Positions 6,866 to 14,619 of a stretch of DNA of 30,481 nucleotides are shown piece after piece. The stretch is from positions 1-30,481 of the forward strand of contig UQKC01000030.1 in assembly GCA_900541495.1 (NCBI GenBank), written 5' to 3'. The stretch's first letter is position 1. Each line of letters begins with the position of its first letter. The notes beneath the pieces are model-generated. The model worked only from the letters and a program-made list of their open reading frames with translations, did no database searches and was not told where the DNA came from. The stretch comes from an uncultured Ruminococcus sp. Lineage in GTDB: Bacteria > Bacillota > Clostridia > Oscillospirales > Ruminococcaceae. The position numbers were made by a program, and so were the translations under genes.

Positions 6866-8071
6866 ATGAACATTACCAAAAGAGAAAACGCTTACCGTAT
6901 AAGAGTATTTAACGGTAAGGACGCAAACGGCAAGTTCCTTTACACGAGTATGACCGTCAGATTTGACGATCCACGTTTTGAAGGAATGACCGAGAAGAAG
7001 CGTGACAAGGCAGCCGAGGCTATCGGATTTGAGTTTGAGCAGCAGATAAATGCGCTTGCGGTTCTTCCGAATATTACGTTTAAAAGCTTTGCCGAAAGAT
7101 GGTTCGTTGATTATGCGGACATTCAGCATGCAACGACCACCCGTGAACGCTGTGAGGACTTCAAGGAGCGGACTTATGAAGCACTCGGTGATATGAGAAT
7201 GGATAAGATCAAGACCATTCACGTTCAGAGCTTTATAAACTTCCTCACCAAGCCGGGTGTTAATAAGGTTGACCCAGAAAAGGGACTTTCGAGAAAAACG
7301 ATAAAGCACTATCTGTCATTTGTATCAGGCATTTTCGATTATGCCATAAGAATTGAGATGCTGACGAAAAATCCCTGCACGAATGTAAAACTTCCGCCCG
7401 AAGTTCACAAGGAAAAGAAGATATACACACCCGAACAGGCGGAAGAATTTGTTGATCTTCTTTATTCGGAAGCACCGCTCAAGCATCAGCTTTTCGCAAC
7501 GATCGCTATTATCTGCGGTTTAAGACGTTCGGAGATCGTCGGACTCAGATATTGTGATATTGATGTCGAAAACTGTATGCTCAGAATAAGGAGAGCCGCA
7601 AACTATTCCCGAAAGAAAAAGGAAATGTATGTAGGCAACACCAAGACCGAAAGCTCTATGCGTGTTATAAGGCTTCCTCAGATCGTCATTGACCTTTATG
7701 AGAAGTATAAGGCAGAAGAAACAGCTGCAAAAAGGTATATGGGTATAAGACATACCGATGACGACTATCTGTTCTGCGATATTACATACACCAAGATAAT
7801 GTACAATGGGATTCCGTACAATTATCTGAAAAAGATGTGTGCAAAGCACGGAATGGACTTTTACGGAATTCATTCAATGCGCCACTTTGTAGCTTCCGCA
7901 ATGATCGCAAAGGGGACCGATGCAAAGACGGTATCGGAAATACTCGGTCATTCAACACCCGCAACCACGCTTAATATATACACTCACGCATTCAATGAGG
8001 TCAAGGCAAGGGCAACGGACGAGATAGTTGATATGCTTCACATCAACGAAAAATACTGCCGTCACGCCTGA
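6866..8071 (+). CDS. int: Tyrosine site-specific integrase
   Basis: The 401-residue recombinase catalyses integration and excision of the element. The N-terminal part (1-65) is an arm-binding-like domain, about 70-165 is the SAM-like core-binding domain, and the catalytic domain follows. Catalytic residues are visible: Arg220 in CGLRRSEI, Lys260 in GNTKTESSMR, His336/Arg339 in HSMRH, His362 in LGHST and nucleophile Tyr372 in NIYTHAF. ATG 6860 is only two bases from AAAGGAG, so I prefer ATG 6866, with 8 bases of spacing. The frame stays open upstream to the DUF6076 stop codon but has no start codon there. The gene points at the tRNA-Pro 3' end, the usual arrangement for tRNA-targeting integrases. 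Confidence 0.95.
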   Translation: MNITKRENAYRIRVFNGKDANGKFLYTSMTVRFDDPRFEGMTEKKRDKAAEAIGFEFEQQINALAVLPNITFKSFAERWFVDYADIQHATTTRERCEDFKERTYEALGDMRMDKIKTIHVQSFINFLTKPGVNKVDPEKGLSRKTIKHYLSFVSGIFDYAIRIEMLTKNPCTNVKLPPEVHKEKKIYTPEQAEEFVDLLYSEAPLKHQLFATIAIICGLRRSEIVGLRYCDIDVENCMLRIRRAANYSRKKKEMYVGNTKTESSMRVIRLPQIVIDLYEKYKAEETAAKRYMGIRHTDDDYLFCDITYTKIMYNGIPYNYLKKMCAKHGMDFYGIHSMRHFVASAMIAKGTDAKTVSEILGHSTPATTLNIYTHAFNEVKARATDEIVDMLHINEKYCRHA

Positions 8072-8090
8072 TTTGACCATTATTTGACCA
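8071..8090 (+). repeat. Paired ATTTGACCA direct repeats, possible integrase arm sites
   Basis: ATTTGACCA occurs at 8071-8079 and 8082-8090, an 11-base period close to one helical turn. It overlaps the integrase stop codon and lies 70-90 bases from the tRNA end. Arm-type integrase sites are often short direct repeats at this distance from the core site. Inference only. Confidence 0.4.
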
Positions 8091-8111
8091 GACCGTATAT
8101 TCGGATATAAG

Positions 8112-8157
8112 AATAACCTCTCAATCGGCGTATTACAGCCATTTGAGAGGTTATTTC
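8112..8157. terminator. Terminator between the integrase and tRNA-Pro genes
   Basis: Arms 8112-8124 and 8143-8155 (AATAACCTCTCAA and its exact complement) form a 13-bp stem with an 18-base loop. The T-rich tail is modest (TTATTTCTGTT), so it may serve both converging transcripts. Confidence 0.65.
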
Positions 8158-8160
8158 TGT

Positions 8161-8195
8161 TGGTCGGAGTGACGGGACTTGAACCCACGGCCTCT
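8161..8195. other. Predicted attachment-site junction at the tRNA-Pro 3' end
   Basis: The integrase gene converges on the tRNA 3' end 89 bases away, and mobile genes lie only on that side. Tyrosine integrases of this class usually recombine within the T-arm to 3' end of a tRNA gene. The matching direct repeat was not seen in 1-8100, so the other junction should lie left of the window. The crossover point is not resolved. Confidence 0.45.
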
Positions 8196-8237
8196 ACCAC
8201 CCCAAGGTAGCGCGCTACCAATCTGCGCCACACCCCG
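8161..8237 (-). tRNA. tRNA-Pro(UGG), including encoded CCA
   Basis: On the minus strand the acceptor strands CGGGGTG (8237-8231) and CACTCCG (8171-8165) pair with one G-U, and discriminator A and CCA follow at 8164-8161. The anticodon loop TTGGGGT inside the CTACC/GGTAG stem gives anticodon UGG, proline. The T-arm GTGGG-TTCAAGT-CCCGT is standard. A consensus promoter lies directly upstream. The 3' end abuts the mobile element, so its last bases are probably supplied by the attachment-site copy. Confidence 0.95.
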
Positions 8238-8248
8238 ACGACTATATT

Positions 8249-8277
8249 ATTATAGCTCATTACAATAATTTTGTCAA
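8249..8277 (-). promoter_or_regulatory. Consensus promoter of tRNA-Pro
   Basis: On the minus strand TTGACA (8272-8277) and TATAAT (8249-8254) match consensus at both hexamers, with a 17-base spacer. They lie 12 bases upstream of the mature tRNA end. Confidence 0.9.
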
Positions 8278-8310
8278 GGGGTTTTGACAAAAAAGTTTGA
8301 AAAATACGAA

Positions 8311-8349
8311 AAATACCTTTGCCCGAATGTGCTTCGTGCAAAGGTATTT
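8311..8349 (-). terminator. Intrinsic terminator of the fecR-like/cyclophilin operon
   Basis: Arms 8311-8322 and 8338-8349 (AAATACCTTTGC and its exact complement) form a 12-bp stem. On the minus strand it is followed by TTCGTATTTTTC. It lies 18 bases past the cyclophilin gene's stop codon. Confidence 0.8.
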
Positions 8350-8366
8350 CGTTTTGTTGAGCTTTA

Positions 8367-9155
8367 TCAGCCCTCATAGTCAACGATCTTTACGGATTCC
8401 ATCTGTACCTGCTTCAAAGGCTTGTCGTTAGAGTCTGTTTCAACATTTCCAAGCTCGCGAACGATGTCAAGTCCTTCGAAAACCTGACCGAAAACTGTGT
8501 AGCTGCCGTCGAGGAACGGTGTGCCGCCCTTTTCGTTGTACATTTCAACAACATTCTGTGGCCATGAATATGTTGACGGGTCGTACTGCATAAGCTCCTC
8601 GCAGGTGTTCTGGAGATATCCCTCGGGAGTGTTTACGATGTAGAACTGGCTGCCGTCTGTGGAGGTCGAGCCGCTGTTTGCGTATGCAACTGCACCGCTG
8701 AAATGGTAAAGTCCCTCGGGAACTCCGCCGTCAAACTGGTCGCCCCAGATGCTCTTGCCGCCTGTGCCGTTGCCCTTTGGGTCGCCGCCCTGTATCATAA
8801 AGTTGCTGATGATGCGGTGGAAAATAAGCTCGTCATAGTAGCCCATATCTGCAAGCCCCATAAAGTTTTCAACGCCCTTTGATGCAACTTCGGGGAAGAG
8901 CTTGATCTTGATGTCGCCGTAGTCCTTGACGGTGATAACGGCGATCTTTTCGCCGATCTCAGGCATTTCAAAGTTGTGGATAACTGCGTCCTGATTTTTT
9001 GCTGCATTTGCAGCGTCCTGCTCCTTGATCGCATTAACGAGTGCATTGTCATCGTCTACTGTGCTTGTGCCTTTGCAGCCGCTGAAAAGCATTGCTGCGC
9101 TCATTACGGCTGCCATAATTACAGCCGTCTTTTTTATAGCGTTTTTATTGAACAT
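8367..9155 (-). CDS. Cyclophilin-type peptidyl-prolyl isomerase lipoprotein
   Basis: The 262-residue protein begins with a lipoprotein signal, KKTAVIMAAVMSAAMLFSGC, with lipobox LFSGC and acylated Cys27, so it should sit on the outer face of the membrane. The cyclophilin domain (about 70-258) shows the catalytic Arg and Gln in FHRIISNFMIQGGD and the Phe in SQFYIV. Such enzymes speed cis-trans isomerization of X-Pro bonds and here would help fold exported proteins. The start follows AAAAGGAG. It is the last gene after two FecR-domain genes, 26 bases behind the second, and is followed by a terminator, so the three are probably one operon. Its clients may be those Pro- and Thr-rich surface proteins; that is inference. 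Confidence 0.93.
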   Translation of the reverse strand: MFNKNAIKKTAVIMAAVMSAAMLFSGCKGTSTVDDDNALVNAIKEQDAANAAKNQDAVIHNFEMPEIGEKIAVITVKDYGDIKIKLFPEVASKGVENFMGLADMGYYDELIFHRIISNFMIQGGDPKGNGTGGKSIWGDQFDGGVPEGLYHFSGAVAYANSGSTSTDGSQFYIVNTPEGYLQNTCEELMQYDPSTYSWPQNVVEMYNEKGGTPFLDGSYTVFGQVFEGLDIVRELGNVETDSNDKPLKQVQMESVKIVDYEG

Positions 9156-9181
9156 TGAATTTCTCCTTTTAAATAAAAGTT

Positions 9182-10942
9182 TTACATAAAGATCGCATTT
9201 ACGGTCAGATTACTCTGAACGTTTGTGAATGAAGAATCCCAGCCGATAAAGGTTCTTCCGAGGCTGTCTGTCGTAGGATTTACGGGGACAACGGCAGTTT
9301 CGCCTTTCTTGACCTTAACAGGGTAGCTGATGCCCTCGACAACGAAGGTTACGGTGTATTCGGGCGAAGCGAACATTGCCGTGATGGTTATATCGGAATT
9401 GATGTTGAGAAGCGACTTGTCCCAGCCGATGAATTCGTTGCCCTCGGCATCAACAGTAGGAGTGATAGGAGCAATGGCATTTCCGCCGGCTTCGACCAAG
9501 GTAAGATAAGGTATTCCGCCGACCATGAACGTGACGGTGTACTGTGTTTTTACGGTTGAATTTGGTTCAAGGATAGCTGTTATCGTTATATCGGAGTGGA
9601 TAGAGGAGTAGTCCTTATCCCAACCCTTGAAGGTGTATCCTTCAATGTTCACGGTGCTTGGAAGAGGAGCTGCTTCGCCGTCCTTGACCTGAATGGTGGT
9701 TTCGCGGTCTGCAATAACGATTGTAACATTGTGATAAACGTCAGTGCCTGTGCTGCCACTGTCCTTGAAAATAGCTGTGATAACGGTATCTTCGGTGATG
9801 TTGCTGTAGTCCTTATCCCAGCCGACAAAGGTCTTGCCGCTTATTTCAGGGTCGGCAGGCATATCGGCAGATCCGCCGTGTTCGACTTCCTGAACTATCT
9901 CATCATCACCGATGATTATTGTAACAGTGTGAGTCGTACTTGGGTCGGTCGGTTCGGGAGTTTCTTCAATATCGCCGTCATTGCCGCTTGTTGTTTCGGC
10001 AGGCTTTGCCGTGGTGGTCGTTGTCTGCGGCTGTGTTGTAGCTGCGGCCGTTGTGTTGTTGTTCGGGAGAGTTATCTCATGGTTAGGCTCATCAGTAACA
10101 AGACCTGCTGAAGTGGTTTCGATAGGCTCTGCTGTCTGAATAGCTTCGGAGCTTGTAACGGTCGTTTCGCCTTCAATATCTTCGCCGCCGGAAACATTGG
10201 AATATGCAGCTTTAAGTTCGTCGGTAGTGTAGGTGAAGTTTTCATTGAGCTGGCTTATTGTGATAAGATTTTTGAGATCTTTTGCCGTAAGATCGGTCAG
10301 TGGGAACTGAATGTTGAGGTAAGAGAAAACAGGTCCGAGGTCGTTTGTTGTTACACGGCCTGCAAGCTTTTCAGCAAGAAATTCGGGGGTATTTACAGCG
10401 TTGCCCTGAACGTCGTAAAGCTGAATTTTCGCATTTCCCATAAAAGCATAAACATCTGTGTAGGAGCTGAATTCCTCTGTCAGCCAAGCAACTTTGGAAA
10501 CAGTTCCCGACGGATAGATCTTTGCATCGGCAGTGCGAATGTTTATCTGAGTTTTGTCAAGCTCGGTGAAGTTGCAGATTACCGAGCCGCGGTTGATGAG
10601 AAGCTCGCCGCCGTCCTTGCTCTTTGGATCGGCAGTGAGGACTGCCTGAGTGTTTTCGGAAAGCACCATATAGATATCGTCTGCGTTTTTCTTGGTTCTA
10701 TACACGATCTTGCAGCTTGCGCCCTCGCCGACCGTGATAACATCGCCCTCTTTGAGCGCGGCGCTTGAATCAGCCTGAACGGATTCATCGGCGGAGGTTA
10801 TTCCTACCGTTCCCGAGGCTTCGGTTATGTAAAGTCCTGCGCTTGACTTGCCGCCGAAGAGAACGATCATTACAGCAATGACCGCAATAAGCGCGAGCGA
10901 ACCTGTGATAACAGGTATAAGCGGTATGTTGAGCTTTTTCAT
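9182..10942 (-). CDS. FecR-domain membrane protein with four InlB/Listeria-Bacteroides repeats
   Basis: The 586-residue protein starts at ATG 10942 behind AAAGGAAG; a TTG at 10963 that overlaps the previous stop has no suitable site. Residues of about 6-30 form one membrane helix (ITGSLALIAVIAVMIVLFG), so the rest is probably outside. A FecR-like beta domain follows (about 40-165; EGDVITVGEGASC is typical), then a helical segment and a Thr/Glu/Pro-rich linker (about 240-340). Four repeats of about 60 residues fill the C terminus, each ending FxGWD-x(6-8)-N-x-T-ITAIF-like. These match the Flg_new/InlB B-repeat fold, often found in adhesins and surface proteins. No LPXTG anchor is present. The first gene of the operon shares the FecR design. 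Function is unknown. Confidence 0.85.
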   Translation of the reverse strand: MKKLNIPLIPVITGSLALIAVIAVMIVLFGGKSSAGLYITEASGTVGITSADESVQADSSAALKEGDVITVGEGASCKIVYRTKKNADDIYMVLSENTQAVLTADPKSKDGGELLINRGSVICNFTELDKTQINIRTADAKIYPSGTVSKVAWLTEEFSSYTDVYAFMGNAKIQLYDVQGNAVNTPEFLAEKLAGRVTTNDLGPVFSYLNIQFPLTDLTAKDLKNLITISQLNENFTYTTDELKAAYSNVSGGEDIEGETTVTSSEAIQTAEPIETTSAGLVTDEPNHEITLPNNNTTAAATTQPQTTTTTAKPAETTSGNDGDIEETPEPTDPSTTHTVTIIIGDDEIVQEVEHGGSADMPADPEISGKTFVGWDKDYSNITEDTVITAIFKDSGSTGTDVYHNVTIVIADRETTIQVKDGEAAPLPSTVNIEGYTFKGWDKDYSSIHSDITITAILEPNSTVKTQYTVTFMVGGIPYLTLVEAGGNAIAPITPTVDAEGNEFIGWDKSLLNINSDITITAMFASPEYTVTFVVEGISYPVKVKKGETAVVPVNPTTDSLGRTFIGWDSSFTNVQSNLTVNAIFM

Positions 10943-10959
10943 TTTATACTTCCTTTCGG

Positions 10960-12066
10960 TCAATGTTCAAATTCAGTGGTTTCTTCGCTTGTGTTGTTAA
11001 GGTCATAGTCGTCAAAATAATCATCAACGCTGTAATCGTCCCAAGGGTCGGGATTCGGGTTGGGCATCTGCCACCATTTCGGACCGGGGAAAGTGGTGTA
11101 GATGTGAGTTTCAAGCGTTGTACCGGGAGTGATCTGCGTACCCAATTCCGGCGGTACGGTTTCGACAGTACCGGGAGTTGTGACCGCAGTTTCGCGTGTT
11201 GTCGTTGTTCCGGTCGGCGGAGCGGTCGTTTCCGAAGCCGTTGTTTCCTGCGAAACTGTCACGGTTTCGGTCAAAGCGTTGCTCTGGCTGACCGCACGGA
11301 ATGCGGAGTTGAGCTCTTCAAGGTTGTAGGCAAGTGTTTTTTCACCGCTTATTCTTATAAGCTCCTTTATCGTTATTTCTTTAAGGTCATAAATGTTGAT
11401 ATCATAATTGAGATAACCATACTGTGCGAAGCTGTCCGCCGAGATCATTTCAGCACCCGTTCGCTCGGTGAGAAGCATAGGTTCTTCGACCTTTTCGCCG
11501 TCAGTTCCGTATAGCTGGAGCAAGACTTGTCCTTCAAAATCCTGAACATGGGTGAGCATCACGTTTTCATAGCCCATATACTTGCTCTCGTAGCTGAATT
11601 CCGTTCGAAAGACCGTTCCTCGGACATTTACAGAGGCGTTCGGGGTGAGAACACGGAATTTTTCGCTCTTTTTTAAAGGCTTGTTCAGCTGGCAGGTGAC
11701 TGCACCGCCTGCAATGTTGACGGAAACCTCGCCCTTATCCGAAACATTGGTGTAGAAAACGTAAACAGCACTGTTCGGTTCGACCGAAATGTACTTGTCG
11801 CTGTCTATTCTGACGCGGACATTTCCGTTTTCTGCCGTGTTGATAACATCACCGCTTTGCAGAACAGTTCGCTTGTTGGCGTAGAACTGTTTTTCGCCGC
11901 GTATTATCACAACATCGCCGCTTATCTCGCTTATCGTAAGATTTCGGGTAGTTTCGCCGCCGAATGCTACGCTTAAAGCGACCGCACCGACGATCACGGC
12001 GAAAAGAGCGGCAATTGCTATCAGTATGATCTTTAGATTATCATGGATAAATTCATCGAATTTCAT
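10960..12066 (-). CDS. FecR-domain membrane protein with Thr-rich tail
   Basis: The 368-residue protein has a short cytoplasmic N terminus, one membrane helix (about 11-34, KIILIAIAALFAVIVGAVAL) and a FecR-like domain (about 45-175). That domain includes LQSGDVINTAENGNVRV and the family-typical VLTPNASVNVRGTVFR. A helical region (about 215-265) follows, then a Thr/Glu-rich linker (about 268-325) and a very acidic tail with DDYSVDDYFDDYD. In Gram-negatives FecR senses an outer-membrane signal and controls a sigma factor; stand-alone extracellular FecR domains in Clostridia have no agreed role, and no sigma factor lies nearby. It is the first gene of the operon, behind a strong promoter at 12138-12166, and ends just before the second FecR gene. 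Confidence 0.85.
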   Translation of the reverse strand: MKFDEFIHDNLKIILIAIAALFAVIVGAVALSVAFGGETTRNLTISEISGDVVIIRGEKQFYANKRTVLQSGDVINTAENGNVRVRIDSDKYISVEPNSAVYVFYTNVSDKGEVSVNIAGGAVTCQLNKPLKKSEKFRVLTPNASVNVRGTVFRTEFSYESKYMGYENVMLTHVQDFEGQVLLQLYGTDGEKVEEPMLLTERTGAEMISADSFAQYGYLNYDINIYDLKEITIKELIRISGEKTLAYNLEELNSAFRAVSQSNALTETVTVSQETTASETTAPPTGTTTTRETAVTTPGTVETVPPELGTQITPGTTLETHIYTTFPGPKWWQMPNPNPDPWDDYSVDDYFDDYDLNNTSEETTEFEH

Positions 12067-12137
12067 TCTTTGGCATCACCACGTTTTTGTGTTAAATTGT
12101 GTTTCTGCCCGATGCTGTTTCGGACAAAACTCTATTT

Positions 12138-12166
12138 ATTATAGCATATTTCTGCTTTTTAGTCAA
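12138..12166 (-). promoter_or_regulatory. Promoter of the FecR-like operon
   Basis: On the minus strand TTGACT (12161-12166) and TATAAT (12138-12143) are 17 bases apart, about 70 bases before the start codon at 12066. Confidence 0.8.
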
Positions 12167-12182
12167 ATGGTTTTTGCTGTAA

Positions 12183-12249
12183 TAATGTATGGAACAAAAA
12201 CATTGTACTGGTGTGAACGATGTGACGATCGGCTTGTCCCATACATTAA
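12183..12249. repeat. 67-bp inverted-repeat element of unknown role
   Basis: TAATGTATGG at 12183-12192 and its exact complement at 12240-12249 enclose a 47-base interior. Within it, ACATTG and CGATGT could add a smaller stem. It fills the gap between the ftsZ terminator and the FecR operon promoter. No coding potential was seen. It may be a MITE remnant or an RNA structure. Confidence 0.45.
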
Positions 12250-12269
12250 TGGCGAATTAACGCCAAATA

Positions 12270-12295
12270 AAAAGGCGCACTTGTCCTGTGCGCCC
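12270..12295 (-). terminator. Intrinsic terminator downstream of ftsZ
   Basis: GGCGCAC (12275-12281) and GTGCGCC (12289-12295) form a 7-bp GC-rich stem, followed on the minus strand by TTTTTATTT. It lies about 100 bases past the ftsZ stop. The bases between (12297-12396) hold only a small GCAGGG/CCCTGC hairpin. Confidence 0.75.
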
Positions 12296-12396
12296 CTTAA
12301 ATGTTAAATTGTTTCTTTGCGGCTTCAAATTGATTTCAACGCAAACAAGCGAAACGAAGTGAAGCATGACGCGAACTTGCCGCAGGGCATCCCTGC

Positions 12397-13491
12397 TTAG
12401 CGGTCGTTGAAGATCTGGAAAAGTGCTGAGTAATCGTCAATAGCACTGCTTGCCTTCTGTTCGGGAGCAGCGGGAGCCTGTTCAGCAGGAGCAGCTTCCT
12501 CGGGAACAGCATCGGGATTGTCCATTCCGACAAAACCGGCAGCAATAACGGTGATGTTTATCTCGTCCTGGAGAGTTTCATCGAACGAAGTACCGAAGAT
12601 CATGCTAACGTTAGGATCGGCAGCCTCGGATATGAGCTTTGTAGCCATATCAACATCAGATGCGAGAACGTCTTCGGACATAACGATATTAACAAGCAAT
12701 CTTGTAGCACCGCTGATAGATGTTTCGAGAAGCGGAGAAGTGATAACTGCATTTGCAGCTTCCTGAGCCTTGTCCTTGCCTGAGCCGTGACCGATAGCCA
12801 TGTGAGCATAGCCTGCATTCTTCATTGTTGTTTCAACATCGGCGAAGTCAAGGTTAATCATACCTTCAACTGTGATAAGTTCAGCGATGGACTTAACGCC
12901 CGTCTTGAGGATATCATCAGCCATTGCGAAGGATTCTTTCATTGTGAGCGGCTTTTCAGAGCCAACGAGAAGTCTTTCGTTAGGGATAACGATGAGGGAG
13001 TCAACGTGCTTTTTGAGTTCTTCGATACCTTTTTCAGCCTGTATCATCTTAGCCTTCTGCTCGAAGTTGAAAGGCTTTGTAACAACGGCAACTGTGAGGA
13101 TATCAAGTTCCTGAGCGATCTCTGCAACGACGGGAGCTGCACCTGTGCCTGTGCCGCCGCCCATACCTGCTGCGATGAAGACCATCTGTGCGCCCTTGAG
13201 AGCAGCTGCGATCTCGTCCTTGTTTTCCTGAGCGGAGCGTTCGCCGACATCAGGCTTGTTTCCTGCGCCTCTTCCTCGTGTGAGCTTTTCACCGATCTGT
13301 ACTTTGTGAGAAGCCTTTGAGGAGTGGAGTGCCTTTGCATCGGTATTTACAGCGATATAGTCAACGTCTTTGATGCCTGCAACGACCATGCAGTTAAGAG
13401 CGTTGCCGCCGCCGCCGCCGACACCTACGACTTTTATGTTGACATCGGGCTCAAACATATCATTTTCATTATCAAGAACAAAACCGCCCAT
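12397..13491 (-). CDS. ftsZ: Cell division GTPase FtsZ
   Basis: The tubulin-like GTPase polymerises into the Z-ring that positions and drives septation. The 364-residue protein shows the nucleotide-binding GVGGGGGNALN near 24-34, the tubulin signature GGGTGTGAAPV near 115, and NLDFADV with the T7-loop region near 215-220. An Ala/Pro/Glu-rich linker leads to the end. The last residues are SSAIDDYSALFQIFNDR, lacking the usual DIPxFLR peptide that docks FtsA, SepF or EzrA. The start ATG lies behind AGGAGG. No ftsA precedes it; divIB lies 151 bases upstream and the gap holds a dedicated promoter. A terminator follows. Confidence 0.98.
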   Translation of the reverse strand: MGGFVLDNENDMFEPDVNIKVVGVGGGGGNALNCMVVAGIKDVDYIAVNTDAKALHSSKASHKVQIGEKLTRGRGAGNKPDVGERSAQENKDEIAAALKGAQMVFIAAGMGGGTGTGAAPVVAEIAQELDILTVAVVTKPFNFEQKAKMIQAEKGIEELKKHVDSLIVIPNERLLVGSEKPLTMKESFAMADDILKTGVKSIAELITVEGMINLDFADVETTMKNAGYAHMAIGHGSGKDKAQEAANAVITSPLLETSISGATRLLVNIVMSEDVLASDVDMATKLISEAADPNVSMIFGTSFDETLQDEINITVIAAGFVGMDNPDAVPEEAAPAEQAPAAPEQKASSAIDDYSALFQIFNDR

Positions 13492-13561
13492 GCTTTAACT
13501 TCCTCCTATATATGAATATAACTGCAAACAGTATATGAAACTGCACATTAATACAATATAC

Positions 13562-13590
13562 ATTTTATCATATTTTGCACATTATTGCAA
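13562..13590 (-). promoter_or_regulatory. Promoter dedicated to ftsZ
   Basis: On the minus strand TTGCAA (13585-13590) and TAAAAT (13562-13567) are 17 bases apart, 71 bases upstream of the ftsZ start. It lies in the only long AT-rich gap at this end of the cluster. Confidence 0.7.
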
Positions 13591-13642
13591 GTCTTTTTTT
13601 GAAAAATACTTAATAATTTGATTAATTTATTTTAAATATGAG

Positions 13643-14599
13643 TTATTCAAAATGAACAACGTCCGAAGAGGTCTGTTCGGGCGTATTTTCGTCCGTTGTT
13701 GCCTCTGTTTCGGGGGCATTCTGAGCGGCGAGATTGTTCTGGTAGGTTATCTCGTTCTGCTCGATGCCTGCCTTGTCGATGAACGATGCGCCGCCCGAAA
13801 GCATACGCAGAGTTCCCTCGGTCTTTTTGCCTATCTTATCCTTCAAAATTTCCGAAGCGAGCTTTATTTTGTAGTCAATCTCGGTGACAGCCCCGAACTC
13901 AACGGTTATCCTGCCGTCGTAAACGCAACTGATGTTGTGATGATCGGTCATATCGAAGTTGTTCGCAAGACCCGAAAATGAACTTTTCGCAACGTTTACA
14001 AGACGGTAGAAAATTTCCGTTCGGTTAGCCTTTGTACATTCAAAATATGAGCCGACTGTCGGGACAGGCGTTGTTTCTCCGCTGTCTTCCGTCACAGCTT
14101 CGTCCTTTTCCGTCGCGGAGGTGACATTGCCCGTGCTTGACGAAGCTTCGGTTTCAGCCAATTCCTCCGTGACCTGCTTAGTCCTTGCACCGTAGATAAC
14201 GATAGTGTCGGGGAAAGGTGTTTCCGATGTTTTCAGAACTTTTCCCTTTTCGCTCAGAAGACAGAAGCCGTCCTCGTACTCGGCGCTTATCGCTTCGCGG
14301 CAGGGGCTTACGGTAATGACAACACCCGACGGGAACGAGCGCTTCAGCTCGGCTGTTTCTATGTAGATAAGCGTGTTTTCGATGTTTGCGGCAGCCTTAC
14401 TCATATTCGTGCGGATGAGGTTGTTTCCGCTTTTAATTCCCGAAGCGGCGCAAATTTCCTCCGCAGTGTAAATGGAGCTGCCCTTGACCGTTATCGTGTC
14501 TATTTTGAAGAAAACGGTCGTTGAAAGTATAAGAAAAATTACAACAGCGGCAAACGCAGCAATGCCCAGATATCCGCCTTTTGATCTTCCGTTTGCCAC
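13643..14599 (-). CDS. divIB: Cell division protein DivIB/FtsQ
   Basis: A 318-residue bitopic membrane protein of the divisome core, partner of FtsL and DivIC. A short basic N terminus (MANGRSKGG) precedes one membrane helix (about 11-30). A POTRA domain follows at about 31-103 (FKIDTITVKGSSIYTAEEICAASGI...), starting directly after the helix as in the family. A beta domain continues to about 150. Residues of about 152-185 form a Ser/Thr/Glu-rich insert, and the C-terminal tail of about 35 residues is Glu/Thr-rich and probably disordered. It lies 20 bases behind murA, an order seen in Firmicute dcw clusters. Confidence 0.9.
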   Translation of the reverse strand: MANGRSKGGYLGIAAFAAVVIFLILSTTVFFKIDTITVKGSSIYTAEEICAASGIKSGNNLIRTNMSKAAANIENTLIYIETAELKRSFPSGVVITVSPCREAISAEYEDGFCLLSEKGKVLKTSETPFPDTIVIYGARTKQVTEELAETEASSSTGNVTSATEKDEAVTEDSGETTPVPTVGSYFECTKANRTEIFYRLVNVAKSSFSGLANNFDMTDHHNISCVYDGRITVEFGAVTEIDYKIKLASEILKDKIGKKTEGTLRMLSGGASFIDKAGIEQNEITYQNNLAAQNAPETEATTDENTPEQTSSDVVHFE

Positions 14600-14619
14600 A
14601 GTTAAATTCCTTCTTTCTT

